A stretch of 64,000 nt of DNA, taken from contig NZ_BMDZ01000029.1 of assembly GCF_014636235.1 (NCBI RefSeq), positions 1 through 64,000 of the forward strand. The letters run 5' to 3'. Source of the stretch: Tistrella bauzanensis (GTDB taxonomy: Bacteria > Pseudomonadota > Alphaproteobacteria > Tistrellales > Tistrellaceae). The notes under the pieces were generated by a model. That model ran no database searches, was not told the origin of the DNA, and worked only from the letters and a program-made list of their open reading frames with translations. The position numbers and the translations under genes are program-made. Shown one piece after another: positions 53,422 to 63,042 of the stretch (its first letter is position 1; each line of letters begins with the position of its first letter).

Positions 53422-54095
53422 CGCCGCTCGATGCATTGCTGCGCGGCATGGCGCTGGGACTGGCGGTGGCGGCACCGGTCGGGCCGATCGGGTTGATGTG
53501 CCTGCGGCGCGCCGTCACCGGCGGCTTCGGCGCCGGCATGGCCTGCGGCCTGGGCGTGGCGCTGGCCGATCTGGTCTATGCGTTGATTGCCGCCTTCGGG
53601 CTCGGCGCCGTTCTGGGTGTGGCGGCACTCGATCCGCTATGGCCCCAACTGGCCGGCGCGGTGCTGATCGCCTGGATCGGCATCGGTGCCGTCCGGCGTG
53701 GGCGCATGGTTCTGCGCCATGGAGATGCCGGGCCCGCAGCGACGGCACCGGGTCGGGGGCGTGATACCGTCACCGCATTTCTGCTGACCCTGTCGAACCC
53801 GATGACCATTGCGAGCTTCGCCGGCCTGTTCGCCGGTCTGGGGCTTGGGGCCGCCGCCGGCGATGCCGGTGCCATGGATGGCGGCGCGGTTCGAACCACC
53901 ACGCCGGCCGCACTGGCGCTGGGTGTGTTTCTGGGATCGCTGGGCTGGTGGGCGATGCTGGCAGGTGCGGGGCATCGGTTCGGGCGGCGGCTGACCGCGC
54001 CCGCCCTCGCCCGCATCGATATCGCCGCCGGCCTGCTGCTGGTCGTCGGCGCCGCATGGCTGGCGATGGAAGCGGTGCACCGCGCATCGGCGTGA
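53418..54095 (+). CDS. LysE-family amino acid exporter
   Basis: A 225-residue inner-membrane protein of the LysE/RhtB superfamily. The first helix region reads GLAVAAPVGPIGLMCLRRAV. A second conserved segment FLLTLSNPMTIASFAGLFAG carries the NP motif of the family. It is translationally coupled to the Lrp gene before it. The substrate is likely an amino acid, but which one is unknown. Confidence 0.93.
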   Translation: MTPLDALLRGMALGLAVAAPVGPIGLMCLRRAVTGGFGAGMACGLGVALADLVYALIAAFGLGAVLGVAALDPLWPQLAGAVLIAWIGIGAVRRGRMVLRHGDAGPAATAPGRGRDTVTAFLLTLSNPMTIASFAGLFAGLGLGAAAGDAGAMDGGAVRTTTPAALALGVFLGSLGWWAMLAGAGHRFGRRLTAPALARIDIAAGLLLVVGAAWLAMEAVHRASA

Positions 54096-54102
54096 CCGCC
54101 GG

Positions 54103-54297
54103 TCAGGATGCTCCCGGACCGGCGATCGGCGGCGGGTCGGAGGATGGTGCATCCATCATCACAGCCCCACGCACCAGCGCCAGCACAAGCGCCGCCGCCA
54201 GCGGCACCACCACGGCGGCAATCGCGAGCCAGGGCCGTGGTCGCGGCCGTCGGCGGGGGCGGTCCGGTGTTTCCGGGGTCGTGCGTCGCTTGCCCAT
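54103..54297 (-). CDS. Small single-pass membrane protein of unknown function
   Basis: A 64-residue product with a very basic N-terminus (MGKRRTTPETPDRPRRRPRP) and one hydrophobic helix (WLAIAAVVVPLAAALVLALV). A Pro/Ser-rich tail follows. It comes 10 bp after the 265-residue gene on the same strand, suggesting an operon. No family is recognised. Confidence 0.5.
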   Translation of the reverse strand: MGKRRTTPETPDRPRRRPRPRPWLAIAAVVVPLAAALVLALVRGAVMMDAPSSDPPPIAGPGAS

Positions 54298-54307
54298 GAT
54301 CCGTCGC

Positions 54308-55105
54308 TCAGAACGTGTCGAGCTGCTGGCGCAGGTTCACGACCAGTGCCCGCACCTCGGCCACATTCAGCACAGGCTGCTCGGGGGGCAACAGGCTGGG
54401 CCAGGCGCGGGCCAGGCGGGTCAGATCATGGGCCACGATCGTCCAGCGTTCAGGATCGGCATCCTTGAAACGGGGCGCTGCCTGCCGCAGCACACCGGCT
54501 GCCACCTGCATATAGCCCAGGCTGGCCTGATAATCGGTCGCATCGACGATCCGGCCATCGACCACCGCGGCACCATAGGTGTCGGCGATCGTCCCCAGCA
54601 GCAGGCTTGCCACCTTCAAGCCGGTGTGGATGTCGCGCCGCTCGGCAACCGGCACACTGGCGGTGGCCGCGCGCAGCTTGACCAGCACGTCATCGATCCG
54701 CCGGGAAATTCCGGCCGCGGGCTGCCCAGCCTTGGCGGCCTGTAGCAGTGCTTCCAGCTCCGGCTTGAAATCCGGCACATCCCGTGCGTCGATCGACGGC
54801 TTCAAGCCGGGATACAACACCTCCAGCGGGCGGCGGAAGTGAACCAGGGCATCAGTGGCCTTGCCGTCGGCATAGAGCGCGCCGCCGACCCGCAGATGGC
54901 CTTCGACAGCACCAAGCCCGGCCACGAATTCAGGCGTGGGCAGCGGTTCGGCCTGGCTTGCGGCTGCAATCGCCGGCACGCCACCGGCAGCACCCGAAGC
55001 ACCCGCCACCGATGATGCCGCCAGAGACGGCGCGCCGGCCACGGCACCGGCAATCAGTATCGCGGCGCCGAGGCCCGTCCGAAGCCTGATGCGGATGTCG
55101 GTCAT
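54308..55105 (-). CDS. Exported protein of unknown function beside the CobW locus
   Basis: A 265-residue precursor with a signal peptide ([20 protein letters not shown], cleavage near PSLAA). The mature part is predicted mostly helical: [40 protein letters not shown], and near the C-terminus [20 protein letters not shown]. No metal motif or enzyme signature is seen, and I do not recognise the family. It is divergent from the CobW-type metallochaperone gene across 297 bp, so it might have a role in the same metal response. The ATG at 55105 has AGGAGC upstream. Confidence 0.75.
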   Translation of the reverse strand: MTDIRIRLRTGLGAAILIAGAVAGAPSLAASSVAGASGAAGGVPAIAAASQAEPLPTPEFVAGLGAVEGHLRVGGALYADGKATDALVHFRRPLEVLYPGLKPSIDARDVPDFKPELEALLQAAKAGQPAAGISRRIDDVLVKLRAATASVPVAERRDIHTGLKVASLLLGTIADTYGAAVVDGRIVDATDYQASLGYMQVAAGVLRQAAPRFKDADPERWTIVAHDLTRLARAWPSLLPPEQPVLNVAEVRALVVNLRQQLDTF

Positions 55106-55343
55106 GGGATGCTCCTGAAGGCTGGTGCTGACACGCACTGGCAGCGCCGGGGGATGGTGGCGCCAGTTCCACAGACAATACGCCGAGAGCGGCTGCCGCG
55201 TCGATGCCCGGGCGGCGCCGGTCGCCATCATGACGCAGCCGATGCTATGCTTCGGTCGACCGTCGGACACGGCCGAACAGGCGATATGCGCGAGCGGGCT
55301 TGGAGAACCGGCCGCACCATGCCATATCCGCAGCCTGTGGCCA

Positions 55344-55377
55344 TGGTGCCATCCGAGATTTGGTGCCATCCGAGATT
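55344..55377 (+). repeat. Perfect 17-bp tandem duplication upstream of the CobW gene
   Basis: TGGTGCCATCCGAGATT is present twice head to tail at 55344-55360 and 55361-55377, about 25 bp before the start codon. It may alter leader length or double a binding site. Confidence 0.88.
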
Positions 55378-55402
55378 TCCGCTTCCCGTCCCGAGGACCG
55401 AT

Positions 55403-56458
55403 ATGGACAAGATCCCCGTCACCGTGCTCACCGGCTATCTTGGTGCCGGCAAGACCACGCTGTTGAACCGCATCCTGACCGAACAGCACGGCCGCAAATA
55501 TGCCGTGGTGGTGAACGAGTTCGGCGAGATCGGCATCGACGGCGACCTTGTCGTGGACGCCGACGAGGAAGTGTTCACGATGAACAATGGCTGCCTGTGC
55601 TGCACCGTGCGCGGCGATCTGATCCGGATCGTGGGCGCCCTGCTGAAGCGCGCGGGCAATCTTGACGGCATCCTGATCGAGACCACCGGCCTGGCCGAGC
55701 CGGCGCCGGTGGCGCAGACCTTCTTCCTGGATCGCGACATCGCCGCCCGCACCCAGCTCGACGGCGTGGTCACGGTCGCCGATGCGCTGAACCTGGAACA
55801 GCGGTTGATCGATGCCCCCGAAGCCGCCCAGCAGGTGGCTTTCGCCGATATCGTGCTGCTGAACAAGGCCGATCTGGTCGATGCCGACACCCTGGCACGG
55901 GTGGAAGCCACCATCCGCCGGCTGAATCCACTGGCGCGCATCCATCGTACCGTGCGCAGCGACGTGCCGCTGACCGAGGTGCTGGGCCGCGGCGCCTTCG
56001 ACCTGAAGCGCGCCCTGTCGCTGGAGCCCGATTTCCTGGCGGGTGGCGACCATGGGCACGATCATGGCCATGATCATCATCACGATCACGATCATGCGCA
56101 TGACCACGACCACGGACATGACCACGCCCCGGCCGCCGGCGTGCTGGCCCATGATCACGATCTCAGCATCACCAGCCTGTCGCTTGCCACCGACCAGCCG
56201 CTGGACAAGACGCTGTTCGAAAGCTGGCTCAGCATGCTGCTGATGACCAAGGGCCAGGACATCCTGCGCTTCAAGGGCATCCTGAACTTCGCCGGCCAGA
56301 ACCGGCGCTATGTCCTGCAGGGCGTGCACATGATTTCCGAAGGCACGCTCGACCGGCCATGGGGCGCCGATGAAGCGCGGCGCAGCCGCATGGTGATGAT
56401 CGGCCGTGATCTGGATCCGGCAGAGCTGAAGCGGGGCTTCGATGGCAACATTGCTTGA
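55403..56458 (+). CDS. CobW/COG0523-family GTPase, putative zinc metallochaperone
   Basis: A 351-residue GTPase. The P-loop is [12 protein letters not shown] (11-22), the family CxCC is C64-C66-C67 in [13 protein letters not shown], and NKAD lies near 154-157. A dense His/Asp/Gly stretch (about residues 216-241) is a metal-binding feature of this group. The C-terminal domain includes [21 protein letters not shown]0523 proteins deliver zinc or related metals; B12 synthesis is another member role, but the gene is far from cobQ here. GAGGA precedes the ATG. It overlaps the WD40 gene by 17 bp. Confidence 0.9.
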   Translation: MDKIPVTVLTGYLGAGKTTLLNRILTEQHGRKYAVVVNEFGEIGIDGDLVVDADEEVFTMNNGCLCCTVRGDLIRIVGALLKRAGNLDGILIETTGLAEPAPVAQTFFLDRDIAARTQLDGVVTVADALNLEQRLIDAPEAAQQVAFADIVLLNKADLVDADTLARVEATIRRLNPLARIHRTVRSDVPLTEVLGRGAFDLKRALSLEPDFLAGGDHGHDHGHDHHHDHDHAHDHDHGHDHAPAAGVLAHDHDLSITSLSLATDQPLDKTLFESWLSMLLMTKGQDILRFKGILNFAGQNRRYVLQGVHMISEGTLDRPWGADEARRSRMVMIGRDLDPAELKRGFDGNIA

Positions 56459-57512
56459 CGCCAAGCCGCAACCCGAGACCTATTTCACCCGCGTGGCCGA
56501 GCGCCGGCGGATGGAGGATCTTGAAACGCCGGCGGTGTCGCTGGCCTTCGATCGCGGCGGCAACAGCCTGGCGGTGGCGCTGGGCGATGGCAGCCTGCGG
56601 CTGTTCAGTCGCACCGACGGCTTCCGTCTGGGCAGGTCGGTCACGGCCCATAAGGGGCAGGTGCTGTCGATGGTGCCGGATATCGGCGCCGGCGCCTTCC
56701 TGACCGGCGGCGATGATGGCCGGGTGATGTCGGTATCCGCCGACGGCACCGCAAGCGTGCTGGCCGAGTTGGGCCGGCGCTGGGTCGAGGCTGTGGCCTG
56801 CACGCCAACCGGCGGCTTGCGGGCGGCGGCAGCGGGCAAGCGCGTGGTGCTGATCGACCGCAAGGGAGCCATTGTCGGCGATGGCGACGACCATCCGCGC
56901 ACCGTGACCGGGCTGGATTTCCATCCCAAAGGCAAGCGGCTGGCGGTGATCCATGGCGACGGCGCCACCCTGTGGTGGGCGGCATCCTTCGGCCGCGCGC
57001 CGAAGCGGCTGGCCGCCGAAGGCCAGTTGATCGGCGGCCGGATGTCGCCCGATGGCGACTGGCTGGTGGCCGCCACCGGCGACAGCACGCTGAACGCATG
57101 GCGGCTGGCCGATGGCCACAAGCTGCGCATGGCCGGTTACGATGCCAAGGTGCGCAGCCTGGACTTCACCCCCAATGGCCGGATGCTGGCAACCAGCGGA
57201 TCGGGCAATGCGATCATCTGGTCCTTCGCCGGCCGCAACGGTCCTGAAGGCAAGGCGCCGACCGAGCTTCCCCAGCCCTATGGCACGGGTGTGACGGCGG
57301 TGGCCTGGCATCCGAAATCGCCGACGCTGATGATCGGCTATGACCACGGCATGCTGATCGCGGTCCCGGGCGCCGGCACCGGCGCACCGGTCACCGACCC
57401 CTGCGGCAGCCCGCTGATCTCGATCGGCATTTCGCCCGATGGCGACTTCATGGCCGGGGTTACGGAATCAGGACGGCTGGCGGTCATCGACATGCGCGCC
57501 CGCAGCACCTGA
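56442..57512 (+). CDS. WD40-repeat protein coupled to CobW-type GTPase
   Basis: A 356-residue protein consisting of about seven WD40-like blades, for example [40 protein letters not shown] and [20 protein letters not shown]. No signal peptide is visible, so it is probably cytoplasmic. The start overlaps the end of the CobW gene by 17 bases, which implies cotranslation and a shared role. It may serve as a scaffold for the metallochaperone. No enzyme motif is present. Confidence 0.87.
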   Translation: MATLLDAKPQPETYFTRVAERRRMEDLETPAVSLAFDRGGNSLAVALGDGSLRLFSRTDGFRLGRSVTAHKGQVLSMVPDIGAGAFLTGGDDGRVMSVSADGTASVLAELGRRWVEAVACTPTGGLRAAAAGKRVVLIDRKGAIVGDGDDHPRTVTGLDFHPKGKRLAVIHGDGATLWWAASFGRAPKRLAAEGQLIGGRMSPDGDWLVAATGDSTLNAWRLADGHKLRMAGYDAKVRSLDFTPNGRMLATSGSGNAIIWSFAGRNGPEGKAPTELPQPYGTGVTAVAWHPKSPTLMIGYDHGMLIAVPGAGTGAPVTDPCGSPLISIGISPDGDFMAGVTESGRLAVIDMRARST

Positions 57513-57540
57513 CCAATCCCGGCAGAAACATAAGGCAATC

Positions 57541-57574
57541 GAACGGCCCCGATGGTGTTCCATCGGGGCCGTTC
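57541..57574. terminator. Hairpin terminator between convergent WD40 and autotransporter genes
   Basis: GAACGGCCCCGATGG and CCATCGGGGCCGTTC form a perfect 15-bp stem around TGTT. T-runs are short on both sides, but the position, between convergent stop codons, fits a bidirectional terminator. Confidence 0.75.
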
Positions 57575-57580
57575 TGCGTA

Positions 57581-60031
57581 TCACCAGGTGATGCGCACAC
57601 CGACCGTGCCGGCGTTGTCGGCAACACCGTCGCCGAAGCGGCCACGCCAGGACGCGAAGGCCGATGTCGAGGCATCGATACCGAGTGCGACTTCCACCGC
57701 CGGATCGAAGGTCAGCTCGTTGTCCCTCGCCATATCGAGCGCGAAGGCACCGGCGCTGCCGCCACCCAACCGACCCGACATGGTGTCGTCGCCGGTGGGG
57801 CTGCGATAGCCCATGCCCAGCGTCACCGCCGGCATCAGTATCGGGCCACCCAGATCGAACTGCCGGCCGACCGTCACGCCGAGGCCAGTGCCGATCTCGC
57901 CCAGCCACAGATCATCCACCGTGGCATTCAGGCTGCCGGCACCGGTTTCGGTGTAGCCCTTCTGAGCGATGCCGGCATAGCCCAGCCACAGTTCGGGCCC
58001 GACCACCCAGCCGGAGACGTCATAGGTGGCCCCCAGGCCGAGGCGGCTCTGCACCGCCAGACCCTCGGTCTCGGCATTGGCGGTGCGCAGCAGGCCCGGC
58101 AGGGCGATGGTGCGATCGGTCTCGCCCCAGCCATACCCGACCGACAATGACCCGTCGAGGTGATAGCGGCCCTGGCTGTAGCCGCCATAGGCACCCAGGC
58201 TGGCCAGATCGACCGTGCCCTCGCCCAGCCCGCCATCGGTGCGGGTGTTGGATCGGCCATAGGCCATGAAGCCGCCGACCCGCCAGCCGTCGCCGGCGGC
58301 CATGTCGATGCCGCCAACCACACCGCCGCCGCTGGCGCGGAAGCCATCGCGTTCAGCCGTGCCGTCACGGTCGAGCCACTGGCCGAAGCCGCGCACCCAG
58401 GCACCGGTTTCAGCCCCCTCCATGCCCGGCAGCCGGGCAAGCGACGCGATACCGCCCTGGCCGGAGGTGGCATCCGACATCACCGTGGCCACGGCCGCGA
58501 ACTGGCGCTGGATGTCCAGGCCGGCGGTGCCGGCGGCACCGGCGCGCAGCCCCCCCAGCCGGGCCGAGACGGTCCGGCCGATTTCGCCCAACAGTGCCAG
58601 GCTGGCCTCGGCGGTGGCAAGGTTGCGGTCAGGGCCAAGTTGGGCCAGCGCCGCATCGATATTGGCGCGGCCGACGACGTCGAGCGCGCGATAGGCGGCA
58701 AGCGGGTCGGCGGCATAGCCATCGGCCAGCAGATTGCCGAAGCTGCGCGCCATCTCGGTGGCGCGGGCGCTATCTGCGGCCGTCCCCATGGCGCCGGTGC
58801 GGGCCGACACCAGCAGATAGGCTGCCTTGTCGACCTGGATCAGCTTGAAGATCAGCTTCTGCGGCACCGGCTGGCCCTGCTCGTCGATGCGGGTCGACAG
58901 CGTGTCGTCGTCATAGGTGACGTCGGTGCCGGTCAGTTGCAACGCCGACAGGATCTCGCCCAGCGAGGCGCCAGGCGATGCCGAGGCCAGCAAAGCCACG
59001 GCGCCGGCAACATGGGGCGCCGCCATTGATGTGCCGGAGAACGGCGCATAGCCACCGTTATAGACCGACGACACCACATCGACGCCCGGCGCCATCAGTT
59101 CGACCAGTTCCGACTGGTTGGAAAAGTCGGCGATGATGAGGTTGTTGTCGACCGCGCCCACCGGAACGGCGCCAGTCAGGCAGGCCGGGGTCGATACGGT
59201 GGTGGTGTGATACTCATTGCCTGACGACACGATGCTGGCGATGTTCGCCGCTGCCGCACCCTGGAACGCCGCCGACGTCTCGGCACCACCAGGCGTGGTC
59301 TCATCGCAGATCCCGGAATACTCGCCGGCACCCAGGCTCATATTGACCGCGACCACCCGATACTGGGCCGCAAGTGTCGCAACATGATCGTAAGCGCGGG
59401 TGATGATGCCATTGAGTGCAACCGCGCAATCGGGGTCATCGGTGCCGCAGCCGGCTTCCTCGTCCAGCCCCTCAGGGGAGGCCATGCGGATCGCCGCGAT
59501 CATCGCGTCGGGCGCCACGCCGAAGGCCTCGCCATTATTGCCGGCGACGGTGCCGGCAACATGGGTACCGTGGGCCGCGTCTTCATCGCTGTAATCGGGG
59601 GATGCGCTGCCGGCGCCGGTCGCGAAGTCGGTGCCATTGCCGCAATCGGCCGACACATCGCCGACCGACATGCCAACACAGGCTTCCTCGACCACGTTCT
59701 TCTGAAGGAAGGGGTGGCTGGCCTCGACGCCGCTGTCGATCACCACCACCATCGTGCCCTGGCCGGTGATGCCGCGTTCCCACAGCGCCCGCGCACCGAT
59801 CAGATCGACGGAATTCATCACCCCGCCCGGCTGGTCGGCATGGGCCGGGTTCACCTCGGCCACCAGACCGGCAAGGCCACCTGCGAGTGCGGTGGTCACG
59901 GCAAGACTTGCAGCGAGCCGCGAACCGCCATCGAGGCGACGTCGGATGGTGCGGGACAGGCGAAGATCATCGGGCCGCCCGGCGATGCCGGCGGAGGGCT
60001 GAGCGGTGGTCATCGGTGACGGAACTCTCAT
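57581..60031 (-). CDS. Autotransporter subtilisin-like serine protease
   Basis: An 816-residue secreted S8 protease. The triad is D99 (VVVIDSGV), H154 (HGTHVAGTVAG) and S335 (FSGTSMAAPHVAG). A signal-like segment lies around residues 38-66. The passenger extends to about residue 540, and a C-terminal autotransporter barrel follows (about 545-816, ending GVRITW). The barrel would carry the protease to the surface. A disulfide-type set of cysteines in the passenger (such as GCGTDDPDC) is present. ATGs at 60031 and 60013 are both possible. Confidence 0.93.
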   Translation of the reverse strand: MRVPSPMTTAQPSAGIAGRPDDLRLSRTIRRRLDGGSRLAASLAVTTALAGGLAGLVAEVNPAHADQPGGVMNSVDLIGARALWERGITGQGTMVVVIDSGVEASHPFLQKNVVEEACVGMSVGDVSADCGNGTDFATGAGSASPDYSDEDAAHGTHVAGTVAGNNGEAFGVAPDAMIAAIRMASPEGLDEEAGCGTDDPDCAVALNGIITRAYDHVATLAAQYRVVAVNMSLGAGEYSGICDETTPGGAETSAAFQGAAAANIASIVSSGNEYHTTTVSTPACLTGAVPVGAVDNNLIIADFSNQSELVELMAPGVDVVSSVYNGGYAPFSGTSMAAPHVAGAVALLASASPGASLGEILSALQLTGTDVTYDDDTLSTRIDEQGQPVPQKLIFKLIQVDKAAYLLVSARTGAMGTAADSARATEMARSFGNLLADGYAADPLAAYRALDVVGRANIDAALAQLGPDRNLATAEASLALLGEIGRTVSARLGGLRAGAAGTAGLDIQRQFAAVATVMSDATSGQGGIASLARLPGMEGAETGAWVRGFGQWLDRDGTAERDGFRASGGGVVGGIDMAAGDGWRVGGFMAYGRSNTRTDGGLGEGTVDLASLGAYGGYSQGRYHLDGSLSVGYGWGETDRTIALPGLLRTANAETEGLAVQSRLGLGATYDVSGWVVGPELWLGYAGIAQKGYTETGAGSLNATVDDLWLGEIGTGLGVTVGRQFDLGGPILMPAVTLGMGYRSPTGDDTMSGRLGGGSAGAFALDMARDNELTFDPAVEVALGIDASTSAFASWRGRFGDGVADNAGTVGVRITW

Positions 60032-60205
60032 ACAGGGCCGACAAGGGAGGTCGCCTGCCCCGGTTAATCAATGCCCCACAATCGCCAGCCGACCAAAGAA
60101 CGTCAATATTATGTAAAACCGGATCAACCAAGGTTTACCCGCAGCGATCAAGACACTGCATAATGATCGATCAAAAATGGCCGGACGTGCACAACGAAAC
60201 GCGCG

Positions 60206-60748
60206 TCACGCCAAACGCTTCTCTAGGCGGAGCTTCTCGATCATCATGTGAAGATCACGGTCACGCGTGGTGAACCGTTCCACCAGCCGATATCCACGCC
60301 GCCGAAAGAAGGCAAGCGACCGATCGTTTCCGATCAGGGTTTCAAGCGTGACACGTTTGCAGCCCCTGGCCGCTGCCGCCTGTTCAAACGCGGCCAGCAA
60401 CTGGCTGCCAAGCCCCCGGCCCCAGGCCCGCGGCTCCACCCACAGATCGGTCAGTTGTTCGTCGCCGGGCTCGCTGGCCACCACGCCCAGCACATGGCCG
60501 CCGACATCGGCCACCAGCATCCGTTCGGGCGCATCCCGCAGGATTGCCGCGATGGCCGCACCGTCGGCCATCGGTGCGCGCGCCGATGCCGGCAGCAGGC
60601 CGCCGGGCCCCTTTTCCCAGGCGGCAATACACACCCGCAGCGCCGCCGTCGCGTCGCCGGCACGGATCTCGCGGACCGTCACCGGCAGATTGGCCGCCGC
60701 CGGCTTTGCCGCCGCAGCATCGCCCGTAGAACCGGTGCGTCTGTCCAT
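60206..60748 (-). CDS. GNAT-family N-acetyltransferase
   Basis: A 180-residue acetyltransferase. The acetyl-CoA site is WVEPRAWGRGLGSQLLAAFE, with the R/Q-x-x-G-x-G/A pattern (RGLGSQ). The core also includes TLIGNDRSLAFFRRRGYRLV. About 25 residues precede the domain. The substrate is unknown. It stands alone, 174 bp from the autotransporter gene and 292 bp from the DeoR gene. Confidence 0.9.
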   Translation of the reverse strand: MDRRTGSTGDAAAAKPAAANLPVTVREIRAGDATAALRVCIAAWEKGPGGLLPASARAPMADGAAIAAILRDAPERMLVADVGGHVLGVVASEPGDEQLTDLWVEPRAWGRGLGSQLLAAFEQAAAARGCKRVTLETLIGNDRSLAFFRRRGYRLVERFTTRDRDLHMMIEKLRLEKRLA

Positions 60749-61040
60749 TGCCTTGATGCCCTACCTGTCGCGCCTGCCGTCCCGTTCAACAGGCACGGGA
60801 TGAGCCCTTCGGCCTGCGGGGAGGAGACCATGTCATTGTGCAGCACCCCACCGGGCCGATCAAATGAAGCTTCTAGCCGAAATCAACCGTGGTGGGCCAG
60901 CAGCGAATGCACAGGGTGCATTCTGTTCGGATGAAAATCACACATCGCGCGAACGAACCAGTTATCGTCGTCAATCCGTCATCAAATGAAAACCGAAGCT
61001 TCTTTTGAACAGCCGGGCCGAAGCGCTCACGATGCCGCCC

Positions 61041-61829
61041 ATGAACGCAACACGCCGCCGATCAGAAATTCTGGCCATGATCCGCGATGCCGGCTATGTC
61101 GGCATCGACGCCCTGGCCGCGCGCTTCGATGTGACGCCCCAGACCATCCGGCGCGACGTGAACGTGCTGTCGGATGACGGCCGGCTGCGGCGCATGCATG
61201 GCGGCGCCGCCTGGCCCGACCGCAACATCGCCTATGGCACGCGCCAGGTGCTTAACCTGGCCGCCAAGCAGTCGATCGCACGGGCCACGGCCGCACTGAT
61301 CCCCGACGGCGCGTCGCTGTCGCTGGGCATCGGCACCACACCCGAACAGGTGGCCCGGGTTCTGGCCGAACGCGGCGCCGCCTTCACCGTCATCACCAAC
61401 AACATCGCCATCGCCAATCTGCTGTCGGATGCCGGCCAGATCGACATCACGATTGCCGGCGGGCGGTTGAGCGACCGGGGCGTGGTGGGTGAGGCGGCGG
61501 AGCGGGTGTTCAGCGCCTATCGGGTCGATTTCGGCATTGCCGGGGTCGGCGGCATCGATCCCGACGGCACCCTGCTGGACTTCACCCCCGACGAGGTGCG
61601 CGCAAGGCTGGCGATCAGCCGTCATTGCCGGCACCGACTGCTGATCGCCGACGCATCGAAATTCGGTCGCACGGCCAGTGCCAGCGGCGGCCGGATCGAC
61701 GACACCGACACCCTGATCACCGATCTGCCGCCCCCGGAGCCGATCGCGGCCCATCTCGACCGGGTGGGCACGCGCGTGATCGTCGCCGGCGGACAGGACC
61801 GGATATGGCAACAGGAGACCGGCCGATGA
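61041..61829 (+). CDS. DeoR-family transcriptional repressor (GlpR-like)
   Basis: A 262-residue regulator. The N-terminal helix-turn-helix is typical of DeoR/GlpR: IDALAARFDVTPQTIRRDVN followed by LRRMHGGAA. The effector domain (about 75-235) includes NLAAKQSIARATAALIPDG and the GAERVF-type (VGEAAERVFSAY) segment. It overlaps the next ABC ATPase gene by ATGA. Together with a ugpB-like binding protein downstream, a response to glycerol-3-phosphate or a sugar phosphate is likely. ATGs at 61005 and 61032 are weaker starts. Confidence 0.9.
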   Translation: MNATRRRSEILAMIRDAGYVGIDALAARFDVTPQTIRRDVNVLSDDGRLRRMHGGAAWPDRNIAYGTRQVLNLAAKQSIARATAALIPDGASLSLGIGTTPEQVARVLAERGAAFTVITNNIAIANLLSDAGQIDITIAGGRLSDRGVVGEAAERVFSAYRVDFGIAGVGGIDPDGTLLDFTPDEVRARLAISRHCRHRLLIADASKFGRTASASGGRIDDTDTLITDLPPPEPIAAHLDRVGTRVIVAGGQDRIWQQETGR

Positions 61830-62944
61830 CCGGGATTGCGCCGCCGCCAATACCGGATCCCGCCGCCGGCGTCGGTCTGAGCCTGCATCATGTGTCGCGG
61901 CGCTGGGGCGATTTCAGCGCACTGGACGATGTCTCGCTGGAGGCCCGCCCCGGCGAGCTTCTGGTGCTGCTGGGGCCATCGGGCTGCGGCAAATCAACCA
62001 CCTTGCGGATCATTGCCGGGCTGGACGCCGCCGATGCCGGCCGGGTGGTCATCGCCGGCCGCGACGTCACCCGGGTGCCCGCGGGCAATCGCGATCTGGC
62101 GATGGTCTTCCAGTCCTATGCGCTGTTTCCGCATCTGTCGGTCGCCCGCAACATCCTGTTCGGGCTGGAGGTGCGCGGCCTGCCCGTGGCCGAACGCCAG
62201 CAGCGGCTTGCGGAGGTCGCCGGGCTTCTGGGGCTGGGCGGGCTGCTCGACCGGCGACCGGCACAGCTATCGGGCGGTCAGCAGCAGCGGGTGGCCCTGG
62301 GCCGGGCCCTGGTCGCCCGCGCGCCGCTGTGCCTGATGGACGAACCGCTGTCGAACCTGGATGCGCGGTTGCGGGCCGAGATGCGGCGCGAGATCCGCGC
62401 CCTGCAGCAGCGCCTGGGCCTGACCATGGTCTATGTCACCCACGATCAGGCCGAAGCGATGAGCATGGCCGATCAGGTGGTGCTGATGAATGGCGGGCGC
62501 GTCGAACAGGCCGCGGCCCCCGACCGTCTGTATGAGCGGCCGGAGACGGTCTTTGCCGCCCGCTTCATCGGCCAGCCGCCGATCAGTCTGGTGCGGCCAC
62601 CGCGCATGGCCGGCCGGCTGGCAGGTGCGCGTGCCGAGGATATCACGCTGACGCCGCTGGCCGATCCGATGCGCCCGCACCCGCCCCGCCCCGCCCATCC
62701 CCTGACCGGCATGGTGGTCGACCGCGAATATCTGGGCGCCGACTGCCTTGTGGGCGTGCAACTGGATGGTTTCGCCCCCGCAGACGGGCGGCTGACCGCA
62801 CGGTTGCCCGGCCACCATCCCGCAAGCCCGGGCATGGTGGTCTCTGTGTCGATCGCCCCCGGACGCCTGCATGTCTTCGATGCAGAAACCGGCCGTCGTG
62901 TTGCCGCGTCCGGCACCAATGCCGGGCAGTTGCTCGGCGTCTGA
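61826..62944 (+). CDS. ugpC: ABC transporter ATP-binding protein, UgpC/MalK type
   Basis: A 372-residue carbohydrate-import ATPase. Walker A is GPSGCGKSTTLR, the Q-loop is MVFQSYALFPHL, the signature is LSGGQQQRVALGRAL, and Walker B is LCLMDEPLSNLDA. A C-terminal regulatory OB/TOBE-like domain (about 240-372) is as in MalK and UgpC. It is coupled to the DeoR gene by a 4-base overlap and precedes the binding-protein gene by 98 bp. The ugpC name rests on the neighbouring binding protein and is not proven. Confidence 0.85.
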   Translation: MTGIAPPPIPDPAAGVGLSLHHVSRRWGDFSALDDVSLEARPGELLVLLGPSGCGKSTTLRIIAGLDAADAGRVVIAGRDVTRVPAGNRDLAMVFQSYALFPHLSVARNILFGLEVRGLPVAERQQRLAEVAGLLGLGGLLDRRPAQLSGGQQQRVALGRALVARAPLCLMDEPLSNLDARLRAEMRREIRALQQRLGLTMVYVTHDQAEAMSMADQVVLMNGGRVEQAAAPDRLYERPETVFAARFIGQPPISLVRPPRMAGRLAGARAEDITLTPLADPMRPHPPRPAHPLTGMVVDREYLGADCLVGVQLDGFAPADGRLTARLPGHHPASPGMVVSVSIAPGRLHVFDAETGRRVAASGTNAGQLLGV

Positions 62945-63042
62945 GACAATCCCGTCCGCCCCAAACCGCCCCGCCCTAACCCCCCCGCCCTAAAGCCCTG
63001 CTGGCTGACCCCGTCCACGCACCCCTCCGGAGGACATGTTAG

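Noticed and set aside
55109..55402. N-terminal extension of the CobW protein by an upstream in-frame ATG
   Set aside because: The extension runs through a 17-bp duplication and lacks similarity to the family; the P-loop begins ten residues after the chosen start, as usual.
62945..63042. C-rich stretch with repeated CCGCCCTAA before ugpB as a regulatory repeat
   Set aside because: Two imperfect short copies in a C-rich spacer are too weak to separate from composition.
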